Source of the DNA: Hankyongella sp964404985 | GTDB lineage: Bacteria > Pseudomonadota > Alphaproteobacteria > Sphingomonadales > Sphingomonadaceae | NCBI GenBank assembly: GCA_964404985.1 | Contig: CAYOMD010000019.1 | Coordinates: 1 to 49,942, forward strand | Reading direction: 5' to 3' | Length of the DNA: 49,942 nt | In this document: one piece after another, positions 25,825-33,999 of the stretch | Numbering within the stretch: position 1 is the stretch's first letter | Layout of the letters: each line of letters begins with the position of its first letter | Made by a program: the position numbers and the translations under genes | The notes under the pieces: generated by a model | The model's input: the letters and a program-made list of their open reading frames with translations, nothing else | The model's database searches: none | What the model was told of the DNA's origin: nothing

Positions 25825-27045
25825 ATGCGTATCGACAGCCACAAAGTGGAATTCCCTGGCAGCCAGGGGTTGCTGGCGGCTCGCCTCGATACTCCCGGCG
25901 GCGGCGCGCGCGCTTATGCGATCTTCGCGCACTGCTTCACCTGCTCCAAGGATATCTTTGCCGCCAGCCGGATCGCCGCGCGCCTGGCCGAAAGCGGTAT
26001 CGCGACGCTGCGGTTCGACTTCACCGGACTGGGGGCAAGCGAGGGCGAATTTGCGAACACCAATTTCTCCTCCAACGTCGACGACCTGGTCGCGGCGGCA
26101 GACTGGCTGGCAACGCATCACGGTCCGGCACAACTCATCGTTGGCCACAGTCTTGGCGGAGCAGCGGTGCTGGCGGCAGCCGGGCGCATCCCCGGTTGCC
26201 GGGCGGTCGCGACCATCGGGGCACCGTTCGACCCGGCGCATGTGACCCATCAGTTTCACGACGCCATGCATCTGATTGAGGCAGAGGGTGAGGCGCAGGT
26301 CACGTTGGCCGGGCGGCAATTCAATATTCGCCGGCAGTTCATCGAGGATGTCTTCGGCCAGCCGCAGGCCCAGCGCATCGCCAGCCTCAGGCGCGCGCTG
26401 CTGGTATTGCACGCCCCGCTGGACGACACGGTCTCGGTTGACAACGCCTCTGCGATTTTCAGCACCGCAAAGCACCCGAAGAGCTTTGTCAGCCTTGATA
26501 CCGCGGACCACCTGCTGCGCGGCAAGGTCGATGCGATGTATGCCGCCGACGTCATCGCGTCCTGGGCGCTGCGTTATCTGAACCTCACCCCGGTGAATGC
26601 GCCGCCGCAAACCGCAGCGGGCGAGACGATCGTGCAGGAGTCCGGTCTCGGGCGCTATGCCCAGGCGATCCGGTCGGATGGGCATCTGCTGGCGGCAGAC
26701 GAGCCGGAGTCGGTCGGTGGAAACGACTTCGGCCCCGATCCTTATGACCTACTGCTCAGTGCACTTGGGGCCTGTACCAGCATGACCATGCGCATGTATG
26801 CCGAGCGCAAGGGCCTGGCGCTCCAGCAGGCATCCGTGCGCCTGCGACACCGCAAGATGCACGCCAGCGACTGCGCCGAGTGTGACACGCATGACGGCCT
26901 CATCGACGAGATGGTGCGGGAAATCACCCTGGTTGGCGACCTCAGTGACGCAGAGCGCACCAAACTGCTGGAGATTGCCGACAAATGCCCGGTGCACCGC
27001 ACCCTGCATAACGAAGTCCGGGTCGTGACACGGCTGATTGATTGA
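25825..27045 (+). CDS. Alpha/beta hydrolase fused to OsmC domain
   Basis: 406-aa two-domain protein. Residues 1-255 form an alpha/beta hydrolase (FAHCFTCSKDIFAASRIAARL; LGASEGEFANTNFSSNVDDL; nucleophile in VGHSLGGAAV). Residues 270-406 form an OsmC/Ohr domain (GNDFGPDPYDLLLSALGACTSM, with the redox Cys in GACTSM, and ADKCPVHRTL with the second Cys). OsmC domains reduce organic peroxides. This fusion is a known architecture. GGGGAG precedes the ATG. What the hydrolase supplies to the peroxidase is not known. Confidence 0.9.
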   Translation: MRIDSHKVEFPGSQGLLAARLDTPGGGARAYAIFAHCFTCSKDIFAASRIAARLAESGIATLRFDFTGLGASEGEFANTNFSSNVDDLVAAADWLATHHGPAQLIVGHSLGGAAVLAAAGRIPGCRAVATIGAPFDPAHVTHQFHDAMHLIEAEGEAQVTLAGRQFNIRRQFIEDVFGQPQAQRIASLRRALLVLHAPLDDTVSVDNASAIFSTAKHPKSFVSLDTADHLLRGKVDAMYAADVIASWALRYLNLTPVNAPPQTAAGETIVQESGLGRYAQAIRSDGHLLAADEPESVGGNDFGPDPYDLLLSALGACTSMTMRMYAERKGLALQQASVRLRHRKMHASDCAECDTHDGLIDEMVREITLVGDLSDAERTKLLEIADKCPVHRTLHNEVRVVTRLID

Positions 27046-27067
27046 AAGCACTGCGCGGAGGAATCAA

Positions 27068-27496
27068 ATGACCCAGGCTTTTCATAAAATGTGGCTGAAG
27101 ATTACAGCGCTTGTCGTGTTCGGATTTGGCCCGGTTTTTTCCCTGGGTGGCATCCCGGAACTCAGCGAACCAGCACGCTGGTCTTTGGATCTGTTGCGAT
27201 GGCCTCTTGATGGAGCCACAAGTTATGCATCTGCCGATACGCGGTTTCTTTCGGTAATCACGGGTGGGTTTCTCTTCGGTTGGGGCATGATGATTTTGGC
27301 GCTCTCGGCCTGGGTATACGACTCTGCCCCGGAAGGGGTACGCAGAAGTGTTGTTGCGGGATTGCTGTGCTGGTTTACGCTCGACAGTCTGGGTTCCATC
27401 GCATCGGGCAACGCGGCGAATGCCTTGATCAATGTTCTGGTGCTTCTGATCGCCGTGGGCCCGCTCTGGCGCCCAGCTCGCCCGGACGTCGCCTGA
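27068..27496 (+). CDS. Small membrane protein of unknown function
   Basis: 142-aa protein with four hydrophobic stretches (about residues 10-28, 62-84, 92-110, 118-136). ATG 27068 has GGAGGAA about 9 nt upstream, and it lies 22 bp after the hydrolase-OsmC gene, so it is probably in the same operon. I do not recognise the family. The conserved-looking segments are GFGPVFSLGGIPEL and ITGGFLFGWGMMILALS. Confidence 0.65.
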   Translation: MTQAFHKMWLKITALVVFGFGPVFSLGGIPELSEPARWSLDLLRWPLDGATSYASADTRFLSVITGGFLFGWGMMILALSAWVYDSAPEGVRRSVVAGLLCWFTLDSLGSIASGNAANALINVLVLLIAVGPLWRPARPDVA

Positions 27497-27525
27497 TAGG
27501 CAGCGAAACGGCGTTGACTAACCCG

Positions 27526-28131
27526 TCAGGCTTTACTGACCAGCAGTCGCCAGAATACGTCAGCAAGGCGCTCGACCCGTTCCGGCGTCTCGGGCAGGCG
27601 ATTGCACAGCAGCGCATGCAGCAGGCTGTCTACCATCACGTCGAGGGCGGCATCGACCGGTGTTGACGGGTCAATCATGCCGGCATCGCCCGCGCGCTCG
27701 ATGATGCCCCAGAACCGGCCCTTCAATGGCACAATGATGCTGGCGGCAACCAAAGCCCTGGCCTGCGGGCTGTCGTGGGAGTCGATCAGCATGGCGCACA
27801 AGGCGGGGCCCGCTGCGGTCTGCGTCCACAGCCTGACCACGCTGGCGATCATAGCCACAAGATCTGCGCGCTCTGCCCCGGCATGCGGCCAGGCGTGATC
27901 TTCAGCGACCGCGTGATAGACTTCCCGCATCAGTTCAACGCGGCCGTGCCACCACCGGTAGATTGTAGGCTTGCCTGAAGCCGAGCGGCGGGCGATGGCC
28001 TCGATACTGGCAGCGCTTGCGCCGCCTTCCTGCAGGAGATCATTGGCGGCCGACAATATCGCCGTATGCGACTGCGGGTTTCGTGCTCGACCGATCGACC
28101 TGCGTCTGGCACTGCTTGACGGATCCGACAT
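27526..28131 (-). CDS. TetR-family transcriptional regulator
   Basis: 201-aa regulator with an N-terminal helix-turn-helix (ILSAANDLLQEGGASAASIEAIARRSASGKPTIYRWW, about residues 26-62). The C-terminal part resembles the TetR_C ligand domain of the AcrR group. ATG 28131 has GGGGGAG 8 nt upstream on the minus strand. It is divergent from the dsbD gene, so it may control that gene or itself. The ligand is unknown. Confidence 0.9.
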   Translation of the reverse strand: MSDPSSSARRRSIGRARNPQSHTAILSAANDLLQEGGASAASIEAIARRSASGKPTIYRWWHGRVELMREVYHAVAEDHAWPHAGAERADLVAMIASVVRLWTQTAAGPALCAMLIDSHDSPQARALVAASIIVPLKGRFWGIIERAGDAGMIDPSTPVDAALDVMVDSLLHALLCNRLPETPERVERLADVFWRLLVSKA

Positions 28132-28157
28132 TGCACACTCCCCCATGACCCGAAAAG

Positions 28158-28185
28158 GTATCGGTATGGCTTACGTTAACGATAC
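28158..28185. promoter_or_regulatory. Possible TetR operator in divergent intergenic region
   Basis: The inverted arms GTATCG (28158-28163) and CGATAC (28180-28185) lie 16 nt apart in the space between the TetR gene and dsbD. TetR-type operators are often palindromes of this scale. The arms are short, so this is only a candidate. Confidence 0.25.
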
Positions 28186-28291
28186 TCACCGGCATGGCAA
28201 GACGACGTTGCGTGCAAATAATGGCATCACGCTGCATTTTTTTGCTGACATGCCCTTGGCTGGCAGCGCTAGGCGGCCCAAGTTTAGAGCC

Positions 28292-30448
28292 ATGCTCACA
28301 CGTTTGCTGATCCTGCTGCAGGTCTTGTTCATGGCTCCCGCATTTGCGCAAGGGGCAGACCCCAAAGCATTTGCCCAGGAAGAGCATACGCGGATCGAGC
28401 TTGTCGCCGAGCAGTCGAGCATCGCCCCCGGCAAGCCACTGACAATCGCGGTTGTGATGACACCGCAGCCCGGCTGGCACACCTACTGGCAGAACCCCGG
28501 CGACAGCGGGGCGGCAACCCGGCTGAACTGGACGCTGCCCGCAGGCTGGTCGGCCAGCGCGCCGGCTTATCCGACACCCGGGCGGTTCACAGTCGCGGAG
28601 CTGGTCAGCTACGTTTATGACAAGCCATCCCGCCTTTTGGTGACGTTTACAGCGCCAAGTATTCCGCAAGGGGCCGCACGGGTGTCCATTGGCCTGCAGG
28701 CTGACTGGCTGGTGTGCGACGACGAGATTTGCGTACCGGAGGCTGCGGAACTGTCTCTGACGCTGCCTGTCGGCGATGGTGCCAACGATCCGGCGCGTAC
28801 CATGCTGTTTGCGGAAGCGCGTGCGCAGTTGCCGAAGTCCGCGCAGGCCAAGGCGCAATTCTTCCAGGACGCGGAGATGTTCCAGCTTGAGCTGCAGGAG
28901 TCCGCGGCACCTGACGGGCTGACGCTCGCCGGGGCAGCAAGCGCCTATTTCTACCCGATTGAAGACGGCGTGCTTGCCTATGGCAAGCCGCAGACCATAG
29001 AGCAGGTGAGCCCGGACAAGTGGGTGCTGAGTACCGGCGGCGGCTATGCCGAGCAGAAGCAGGAGCGGGTCTCCGGCGTTCTGACGGTGACGGGGGAGGA
29101 CGGCGTGACCCGTGGCTGGGCACTGGCTGCCGAGCGCACGCCCAAGCCTTTGCGTGCAGCCGTAACCGTGGCGCCCGCAGGACCTCAGGACGGAGCGGGC
29201 TCCCCCACTGCTGCAAAAACCGGCTTGCTGACCTTGCTTGGGTTTGCGCTGCTGGGTGGGTTGATCCTGAATGTCATGCCCTGCGTCTTTCCCATCCTGA
29301 GCCTCAAGGCGCTCTCTCTGGTGCAGGCGGGCACGCATGAGGCGCATGCCCGTGCGGAGGCGGTAGCCTACACCACCGGCGTACTGGCGACCTTCGGACT
29401 GGCGGGAGCCGCGCTGGCCTGGCTGCGCGCCAGCGGCTTCTCCGTTGGTTGGGGGGTGCATCTGCAAGACCCCCGCGGCGTGGCCGTGCTGGCGCTGGTG
29501 ATGGTGGTGATCGGGCTCAATCTGCTGGGTGCGTTTGAAATCGGCGGTGGATTGTCCGGTGCCGGCCAGAGCTTGACCGAGAAGCGCGGCTGGGCCGGAG
29601 CATTCTGGACCGGGGCGCTGGCAGTTCTGGTTGCCAGCCCCTGCACCGTGCCGTTCATGGGAGCAGCACTGGGTGCGACCCTAGTGTTGCCGCCGGTTGA
29701 GGGCCTGTTGCTGTTCCTGGGCGTCGGCCTCGGGATGGCATTGCCCTACCTGTTGATTGCGTTTGTGCCGGCGCTGCGCCGGCTGTTGCCGCGCCCCGGT
29801 GCGTGGATGGAGACGTTCCGCCGGTTCATGGCGTTCCCGATGTTTGCAACCGCTGTCTGGCTGAGCTGGGTCGTCGGGCGGCAGGCGGGCATCGACGGCA
29901 TGGCGCTGGTGCTGGTGGCTGCCTTGCTGCTGTCGCTGGCACTCTGGCTCTACGGGCGGGGCGCGCGCGGGGTGCTGCGGCCGGTTGCGGCTGTTGTCTC
30001 GGTGGCGTGCGCGGTTCTGGCCGTCGCGGTCATGGATGCGCCGAAGGTGCAGGCTGAGACAGCCGGGGATGCGGTGCTTGCCGCGCAGACCTTCACCGAT
30101 GCCAAACTCCGGACGCTGCTGGCAGAGAACAAACCAACCTTCGTCTACTTCACAGCGGACTGGTGCGTGACCTGCAAGGTCAATGAAAAGCTGGCGCTCA
30201 ACACGACAGTCGTCCGTGAGGCGTTTGCCCGGGCGGGCGTGACCGTGCTGGAGGGGGACTGGACCCGGCAGAACCAGGAAATCACGGCAGTCCTTGCCCG
30301 CTACGGCCGCAACGGTGTGCCGCTCTATCTCTACTTTCCACCGGGCACGGATATCGCCCGGCCGCAGATCCTGCCACAGGTGCTGACGACGCAGGTCCTC
30401 ACCGGGCTTGTGACAGCGTCTGCAGGAGGAACAACCGGTCCGGCCTGA
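28292..30448 (+). CDS. Protein-disulfide reductase DsbD-type
   Basis: 718-aa membrane thiol reductase. A signal peptide (MLTRLLILLQVLFMAPAFAQ) is followed by a periplasmic N-terminal domain (to about residue 300, with the Cys pair in LVCDDEICVPEA). A hydrophobic DsbD core (GFALLGGLILNVMPCVFPIL; SPCTVPFMGAALG) has the two membrane cysteines. The C-terminal thioredoxin domain has C625-x-x-C628 in TADWCVTCK. It moves electrons from cytoplasmic thioredoxin to the periplasm. The N-domain is of the larger ScsB-like type rather than the E. coli DsbD type. I chose ATG 28292 because of the signal peptide; there is no clear ribosome site. Confidence 0.88.
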   Translation: MLTRLLILLQVLFMAPAFAQGADPKAFAQEEHTRIELVAEQSSIAPGKPLTIAVVMTPQPGWHTYWQNPGDSGAATRLNWTLPAGWSASAPAYPTPGRFTVAELVSYVYDKPSRLLVTFTAPSIPQGAARVSIGLQADWLVCDDEICVPEAAELSLTLPVGDGANDPARTMLFAEARAQLPKSAQAKAQFFQDAEMFQLELQESAAPDGLTLAGAASAYFYPIEDGVLAYGKPQTIEQVSPDKWVLSTGGGYAEQKQERVSGVLTVTGEDGVTRGWALAAERTPKPLRAAVTVAPAGPQDGAGSPTAAKTGLLTLLGFALLGGLILNVMPCVFPILSLKALSLVQAGTHEAHARAEAVAYTTGVLATFGLAGAALAWLRASGFSVGWGVHLQDPRGVAVLALVMVVIGLNLLGAFEIGGGLSGAGQSLTEKRGWAGAFWTGALAVLVASPCTVPFMGAALGATLVLPPVEGLLLFLGVGLGMALPYLLIAFVPALRRLLPRPGAWMETFRRFMAFPMFATAVWLSWVVGRQAGIDGMALVLVAALLLSLALWLYGRGARGVLRPVAAVVSVACAVLAVAVMDAPKVQAETAGDAVLAAQTFTDAKLRTLLAENKPTFVYFTADWCVTCKVNEKLALNTTVVREAFARAGVTVLEGDWTRQNQEITAVLARYGRNGVPLYLYFPPGTDIARPQILPQVLTTQVLTGLVTASAGGTTGPA

Positions 30449-30493
30449 GCGGGCCGGGCCTTACATCACGGCACCACCATGGGAGACTAGACG

Positions 30494-31099
30494 ATGAAGA
30501 CCTTGCTCAGCTCACTTCTCATCGCGGCGACCATCGCCGCTCCAGCCATCGCACAGCCGCAGGTCGGCAAGCCCGCACCTGAATTTACTGCCACCGACTC
30601 CAACGGCAAATCACACAAACTGTCCGACTTCAAAGGCAAGACGGTAGTGCTCGAGTGGACGAACCCGGACTGCCCGTTCGTCCAGAAACATTATACCAGC
30701 GGCAACATGCAGGCTCTGCAGGCAGACGCCACCAAGGACGGGATTGTCTGGCTCAGCATCAATTCCGGCGCGCCGGGCAAGCAAGGCCACATGGACGGGG
30801 CTGGTGCCAACCGCAGCGTCGCTGCCACAAAGGCCCGGCAGACCGCCTATCTTCTGGATGCCAACGGCCAGGTGGGCAAACTCTATAGCGCCCGCACAAC
30901 CCCGCACATGTTCGTGATCGATCCCAAGGGCACGCTTGCCTACATGGGCGGGATCGACAGCAACAGCTCGGCTGACCCAGCGACCATCAAGACGTCGACC
31001 AACTATGTGAAGGCGGCACTTGCCGATCTCAAGGCCGGCAAGCCGGTAAAGACCGCAACGTCCCAGCCCTACGGCTGCTCCGTGAAGTACGCAGGTTAA
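30494..31099 (+). CDS. Periplasmic redoxin (AhpC/TSA-thioredoxin fold)
   Basis: 201-aa exported protein with signal peptide MKTLLSSLLIAATIAAPAIA. A thioredoxin-like fold follows: VGKPAPEFTATDSNGK, then VVLEWTNPDCPFVQKHY with a lone N-terminal Cys where CxxC would be, then TPHMFVIDPKGTLAYMGGID. A second Cys lies close to the end (GCSVKY). This is the peroxiredoxin-like pattern. It follows dsbD by 45 bp with its own GGGAGA ribosome site, so it may be a DsbD client. Confidence 0.87.
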   Translation: MKTLLSSLLIAATIAAPAIAQPQVGKPAPEFTATDSNGKSHKLSDFKGKTVVLEWTNPDCPFVQKHYTSGNMQALQADATKDGIVWLSINSGAPGKQGHMDGAGANRSVAATKARQTAYLLDANGQVGKLYSARTTPHMFVIDPKGTLAYMGGIDSNSSADPATIKTSTNYVKAALADLKAGKPVKTATSQPYGCSVKYAG

Positions 31100-31111
31100 A
31101 GTAGGTTCAGG

Positions 31112-31141
31112 CAGCAAGCGCTCACACCTGAGCGCTTGCTG
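31112..31141. terminator. Strong hairpin after redoxin gene
   Basis: CAGCAAGCGCTCA (31112-31124), loop CACC, and TGAGCGCTTGCTG (31129-31141) form a perfect 13-bp stem. No T-tract follows on either strand, so it may slow or stop RNA polymerase only with help, or protect the 3' end of the message. It sits 12 bp after the redoxin stop. Confidence 0.55.
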
Positions 31142-31200
31142 CTGGCCAATCCCGTGCCACCGTGGTAGCCTGCAGCGAAACCATGACGAAAGACAATGCG

Positions 31201-31764
31201 ATGCGCCTTGCCGCCCTATTGATCGCCTTCGCTGTGGCGCATGCGGGCCCGGCCTCTGCGCAAGCGGACTCATCCGTCGCTGCCCCTGCGCTCCCCGCCC
31301 CAGTGACGTCTGCCCCAGTGACGCCTGCCCCTGCTGTGCAAGCGCCGGCTCCGGACTTTGGTGCGCTCATTGCGCCTGCGGTGGCCGGCCTCGACACACC
31401 GTCTGAAGAGAACAACTACCAGCGCCGCATCCGTCAGGCGATCACGCCCGATGAAGTGCGGCTGGCCTGCCGCGCGCCGGACGGATCGATCACCATCAAC
31501 AACGAGATTGTTGTGTGTGCCGAGCGCGACCCGGTCTCCCGCTACCGTGTGCCGTCGACGGCCGAGAGCGCTGTGATCAACCCGGAGCGTGACTCTCCGG
31601 TTGAGCGCGCACGCGCCATACAGCATGCCGAGCGCGGTGCACCGGCCGGGCTGGGTGCCGACACCTCAGCCCCCGGCAGCATCGCCCGCGGCGGCTCCGG
31701 GGCAAACGTGATTGGTCTCGCCAAGAAGATCGAGAAAATCCTCAAGAAAGACACCGAGGAATAA
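31201..31764 (+). CDS. Secreted hypothetical protein
   Basis: 187-aa protein with signal peptide MRLAALLIAFAVAHAGPASA. A Pro/Ala-rich segment (residues 25-60) is followed by a conserved-looking patch, RRIRQAITPDEVRLACRAPDGS, and then INNEIVVCAERDPVSRYRVPS. The two cysteines could form a disulfide. It ends in a basic tail. I do not recognise a family with a known role; similar small secreted proteins occur in sphingomonads. An ATG at 31183 would add six residues. Confidence 0.65.
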   Translation: MRLAALLIAFAVAHAGPASAQADSSVAAPALPAPVTSAPVTPAPAVQAPAPDFGALIAPAVAGLDTPSEENNYQRRIRQAITPDEVRLACRAPDGSITINNEIVVCAERDPVSRYRVPSTAESAVINPERDSPVERARAIQHAERGAPAGLGADTSAPGSIARGGSGANVIGLAKKIEKILKKDTEE

Positions 31765-31796
31765 ACGGCAGCGGCTAACACTGCCGTTCGATTTTT
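31764..31796 (+). terminator. Rho-independent terminator
   Basis: AACGGCAG (31764-31771), a 9-nt loop, and CTGCCGTT (31781-31788) form an 8-bp stem, followed by CGATTTTT. It starts at the last base of the secreted protein's stop codon and fits as its terminator before wecB. Confidence 0.7.
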
Positions 31797-31866
31797 CATC
31801 GCTCGGCCTTTGCTGTTCCTCTGATAACCCGCTCGTGCCAGACTTTGCACAAAGCTTGAGGCGGCC

Positions 31867-33018
31867 ATGGATGGGACACGCGTTGCGATTGTCGTCGGGA
31901 CCCGGCCTGAGGCCATCAAGATGGCCCCGGTTGTCCAGGCTCTGCGCGCTTTGCCCGGATTGTCGCCGGTGCTTTGCGCGACCGGCCAGCACACCCAACT
32001 GCTGGATACGGCGCTTGCCGATTTCGCCCTGACACCGGACGTGCGCTTGCCGCCCATCGCACAAACGGGGATTGCCGCGCGCCTTGGCGCACTGACGGCG
32101 CAGTTGGGGGATGCCTTGGCACAGCTCTGCCCGGCGCTGACGTTGGTGCAGGGGGATACCGCGACTGCGCTGGCCGCCTGCCTTGCGGCCTATGCAACGC
32201 GCTGCCCGGTGGGGCATGTGGAGGCAGGGCTGCGCACCGGCGACCTCTTGGCGCCCTGGCCGGAGGAGGGCAATCGGCGTGCAATCGCTGCGCTGGCGAC
32301 ACTGCATTTTGCGCCAACACCACGCGCGCGCGATGCCCTGCTGCGCGAGGGGATTGCGCCGGCACACATCCATCTGACCGGTAACCCAGGAATCGATGCC
32401 CTGCATCAGATCGCGGCCATGCCCTCGGCCTTGCCAGAGCCGATCGATACAGCCCTGCGGCAAGCGCACGAGCAAGGCCGCCGGCTGTTGCTGGTGACCG
32501 GCCACCGGCGGGAGAATTTCGGCGCCGGTCTGGACGGTGTCTGCGCGGCGCTGCGCCGTTTGGCCGAACGTCCGGATGTGCTGATTATTTATCCGGCGCA
32601 TCTGAACCCGCAGGTCGCGCAGCCGGTGCTCAGAGCGCTGGGCGGGCTCTCCAACGTGATGATAACGCCCCCGCTCGATTACCGCGGGTTCGCCCAGTTG
32701 CTCCGGGCATGCTACATCGTGCTGAGTGACTCCGGCGGCGTTCAGGAAGAAGCGCCAGCCCTGGGCAAGCCGGTGCTGGTGCTGCGCACAAAAACCGAGC
32801 GACCGGAAGCGGTGGAGGCAGGAGTCGCGCGCCTGGTCGGCACGGACCCGGCGCGTATCCAGGCGGAGACCACGCGCCTGCTGGACGATCCGGCGGCCTA
32901 CGCAGAAATGGCACGCCCCATCAGCCCCTATGGGGACGGGAAGGCAGCGGTACGGATAGCCCGCATTGTGGAGGCGTTTCTTGCTCAGCCGGAAAATCTG
33001 GTAGACGACGCAGTCTAA
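31867..33018 (+). CDS. wecB: UDP-N-acetylglucosamine 2-epimerase (non-hydrolysing)
   Basis: 383-aa epimerase that interconverts UDP-GlcNAc and UDP-ManNAc, used in surface polysaccharide synthesis. Its marks are VGTRPEAIKMAPVV at the N-terminus, HVEAGLRTGD and PWPEEGNRR (substrate-binding Glu and Arg), GHRRENFG, and SDSGGVQEEAPALGKPVLVLR with the donor-site residues. Its length is normal. It is followed by 305 bp of intergenic sequence that I take as the edge of the accessory region. No other sugar-pathway gene is beside it. Confidence 0.95.
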   Translation: MDGTRVAIVVGTRPEAIKMAPVVQALRALPGLSPVLCATGQHTQLLDTALADFALTPDVRLPPIAQTGIAARLGALTAQLGDALAQLCPALTLVQGDTATALAACLAAYATRCPVGHVEAGLRTGDLLAPWPEEGNRRAIAALATLHFAPTPRARDALLREGIAPAHIHLTGNPGIDALHQIAAMPSALPEPIDTALRQAHEQGRRLLLVTGHRRENFGAGLDGVCAALRRLAERPDVLIIYPAHLNPQVAQPVLRALGGLSNVMITPPLDYRGFAQLLRACYIVLSDSGGVQEEAPALGKPVLVLRTKTERPEAVEAGVARLVGTDPARIQAETTRLLDDPAAYAEMARPISPYGDGKAAVRIARIVEAFLAQPENLVDDAV

Positions 33019-33323
33019 AGCGGACTGGTCTCGACTTGTTTAATCGCTGCTTCAGGGATTTTTGCAGGGACTTTAGGCCCAGAAGGGTCATGCGGACATC
33101 GTTGCAGGCTTAAAAAGCGTATTCTATCGGGCGTTTGTGTGCAATTTCCCTGGGTCGACCAGCAGGGAATATGGTTCTGGTTCAGGGAAATGGACTTAGT
33201 TGGTTCTGTGTAGCTGCGACAAGGCGTCCTACAACTTGATACGGTGAGATTGCTGGGCAGCGGATTGACGCCTGGAATCGCGCATGTTATATCAAATGTA
33301 ATTCTACACTTTATAGGCCTTTT
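33019..33323. other. Intergenic junction, core to accessory region
   Basis: 305 bp with no open frame of useful length. By eye it is richer in A+T than the flanks. It holds an inverted pair, TTCCCTG (33166-33172) and CAGGGAA (33183-33189), and further CAGGGA-like words on both sides, plus a promoter given separately. No tRNA or clear att-type direct repeat is seen. Confidence 0.5.
33265..33293 (+). promoter_or_regulatory. Candidate sigma-70-type promoter
   Basis: TTGACG (33265-33270), a spacer of exactly 17 nt, and TATATC (33288-33293) form one of the best -35/-10 pairs in the window. A start near 33300 would give a short leader of about 24 nt to the gene at 33324, which has no visible Shine-Dalgarno sequence. 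Confidence 0.55.
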
Positions 33324-33923
33324 ATGGCTTCCGCACCAAAACTTTCCCTGTCATACGGCCAGATGCTGTGGGCAGCATGCTATGGGATGGGGCCAGACCA
33401 GCGCACGCGAGATCAGCTGCGTTACCTGCGTGCCCTGGGTATCCCGGAAGGGGCGACGGGAAAAACGCTCGGAAGTGGTAACCAGCTCAATTACGGCTTT
33501 GACGACCTTGTAGAACTGGGGCTGGGTCTGACTGCGCTTGGTCTTGGCATGCGCCCGGCTGATATTGGCATGGTTCTGGTGGGCCAACGTGATGACATGC
33601 GCCCGCTCTATCGCGAGGCTTGGTCGCAAATCCCGGATGCCGCGCTTACCGCGCCATGGGTCAAGAGCCGTGGCCCGATGGGCGTACTCATCGACAACGA
33701 ATATTTTATCCGCTTGCACGACCGTTATAGCGACACGCCCGGTACCTTCGAACTGCTTGGACCTAATGGAGCGGAGGACCGGCAGGCGCTCTTCGCGCCC
33801 GTCGAGCGCATCGGCGGCCAGCCACCCCGGCGGGTGCTGCCATTGAAGCGCCTCATGATCCAATGGGTGGCCTGGGCGCTCGAAGCCCCCACCATCCGCA
33901 CGGGCCCCAAAAGCAAAGGTTGA
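33324..33923 (+). CDS. Unknown protein at head of terminase cluster
   Basis: 199-aa soluble, basic protein. I do not recognise its family. Its N-terminal part has helix-rich segments, RDQLRYLRALGIPEG and FDDLVELGLGLTALGLGMRP. The first part of each looks somewhat like the recognition helices and 'dimension' turn of MerR-type regulators, but no clear helix-turn-helix is proven. The C-terminus ends in a basic tail, TIRTGPKSKG. It has its own promoter candidate and no ribosome site. It stands 76 bp before the methyltransferase gene and may control the cluster; that is a guess. Confidence 0.65.
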   Translation: MASAPKLSLSYGQMLWAACYGMGPDQRTRDQLRYLRALGIPEGATGKTLGSGNQLNYGFDDLVELGLGLTALGLGMRPADIGMVLVGQRDDMRPLYREAWSQIPDAALTAPWVKSRGPMGVLIDNEYFIRLHDRYSDTPGTFELLGPNGAEDRQALFAPVERIGGQPPRRVLPLKRLMIQWVAWALEAPTIRTGPKSKG

Positions 33924-33999
33924 ACCCCATGTCCTGTCGTTCATGGCCATCGCCGACTGCCGCTTGTTTAAATGTAATCACGCATCGAAAGGATTGAAC

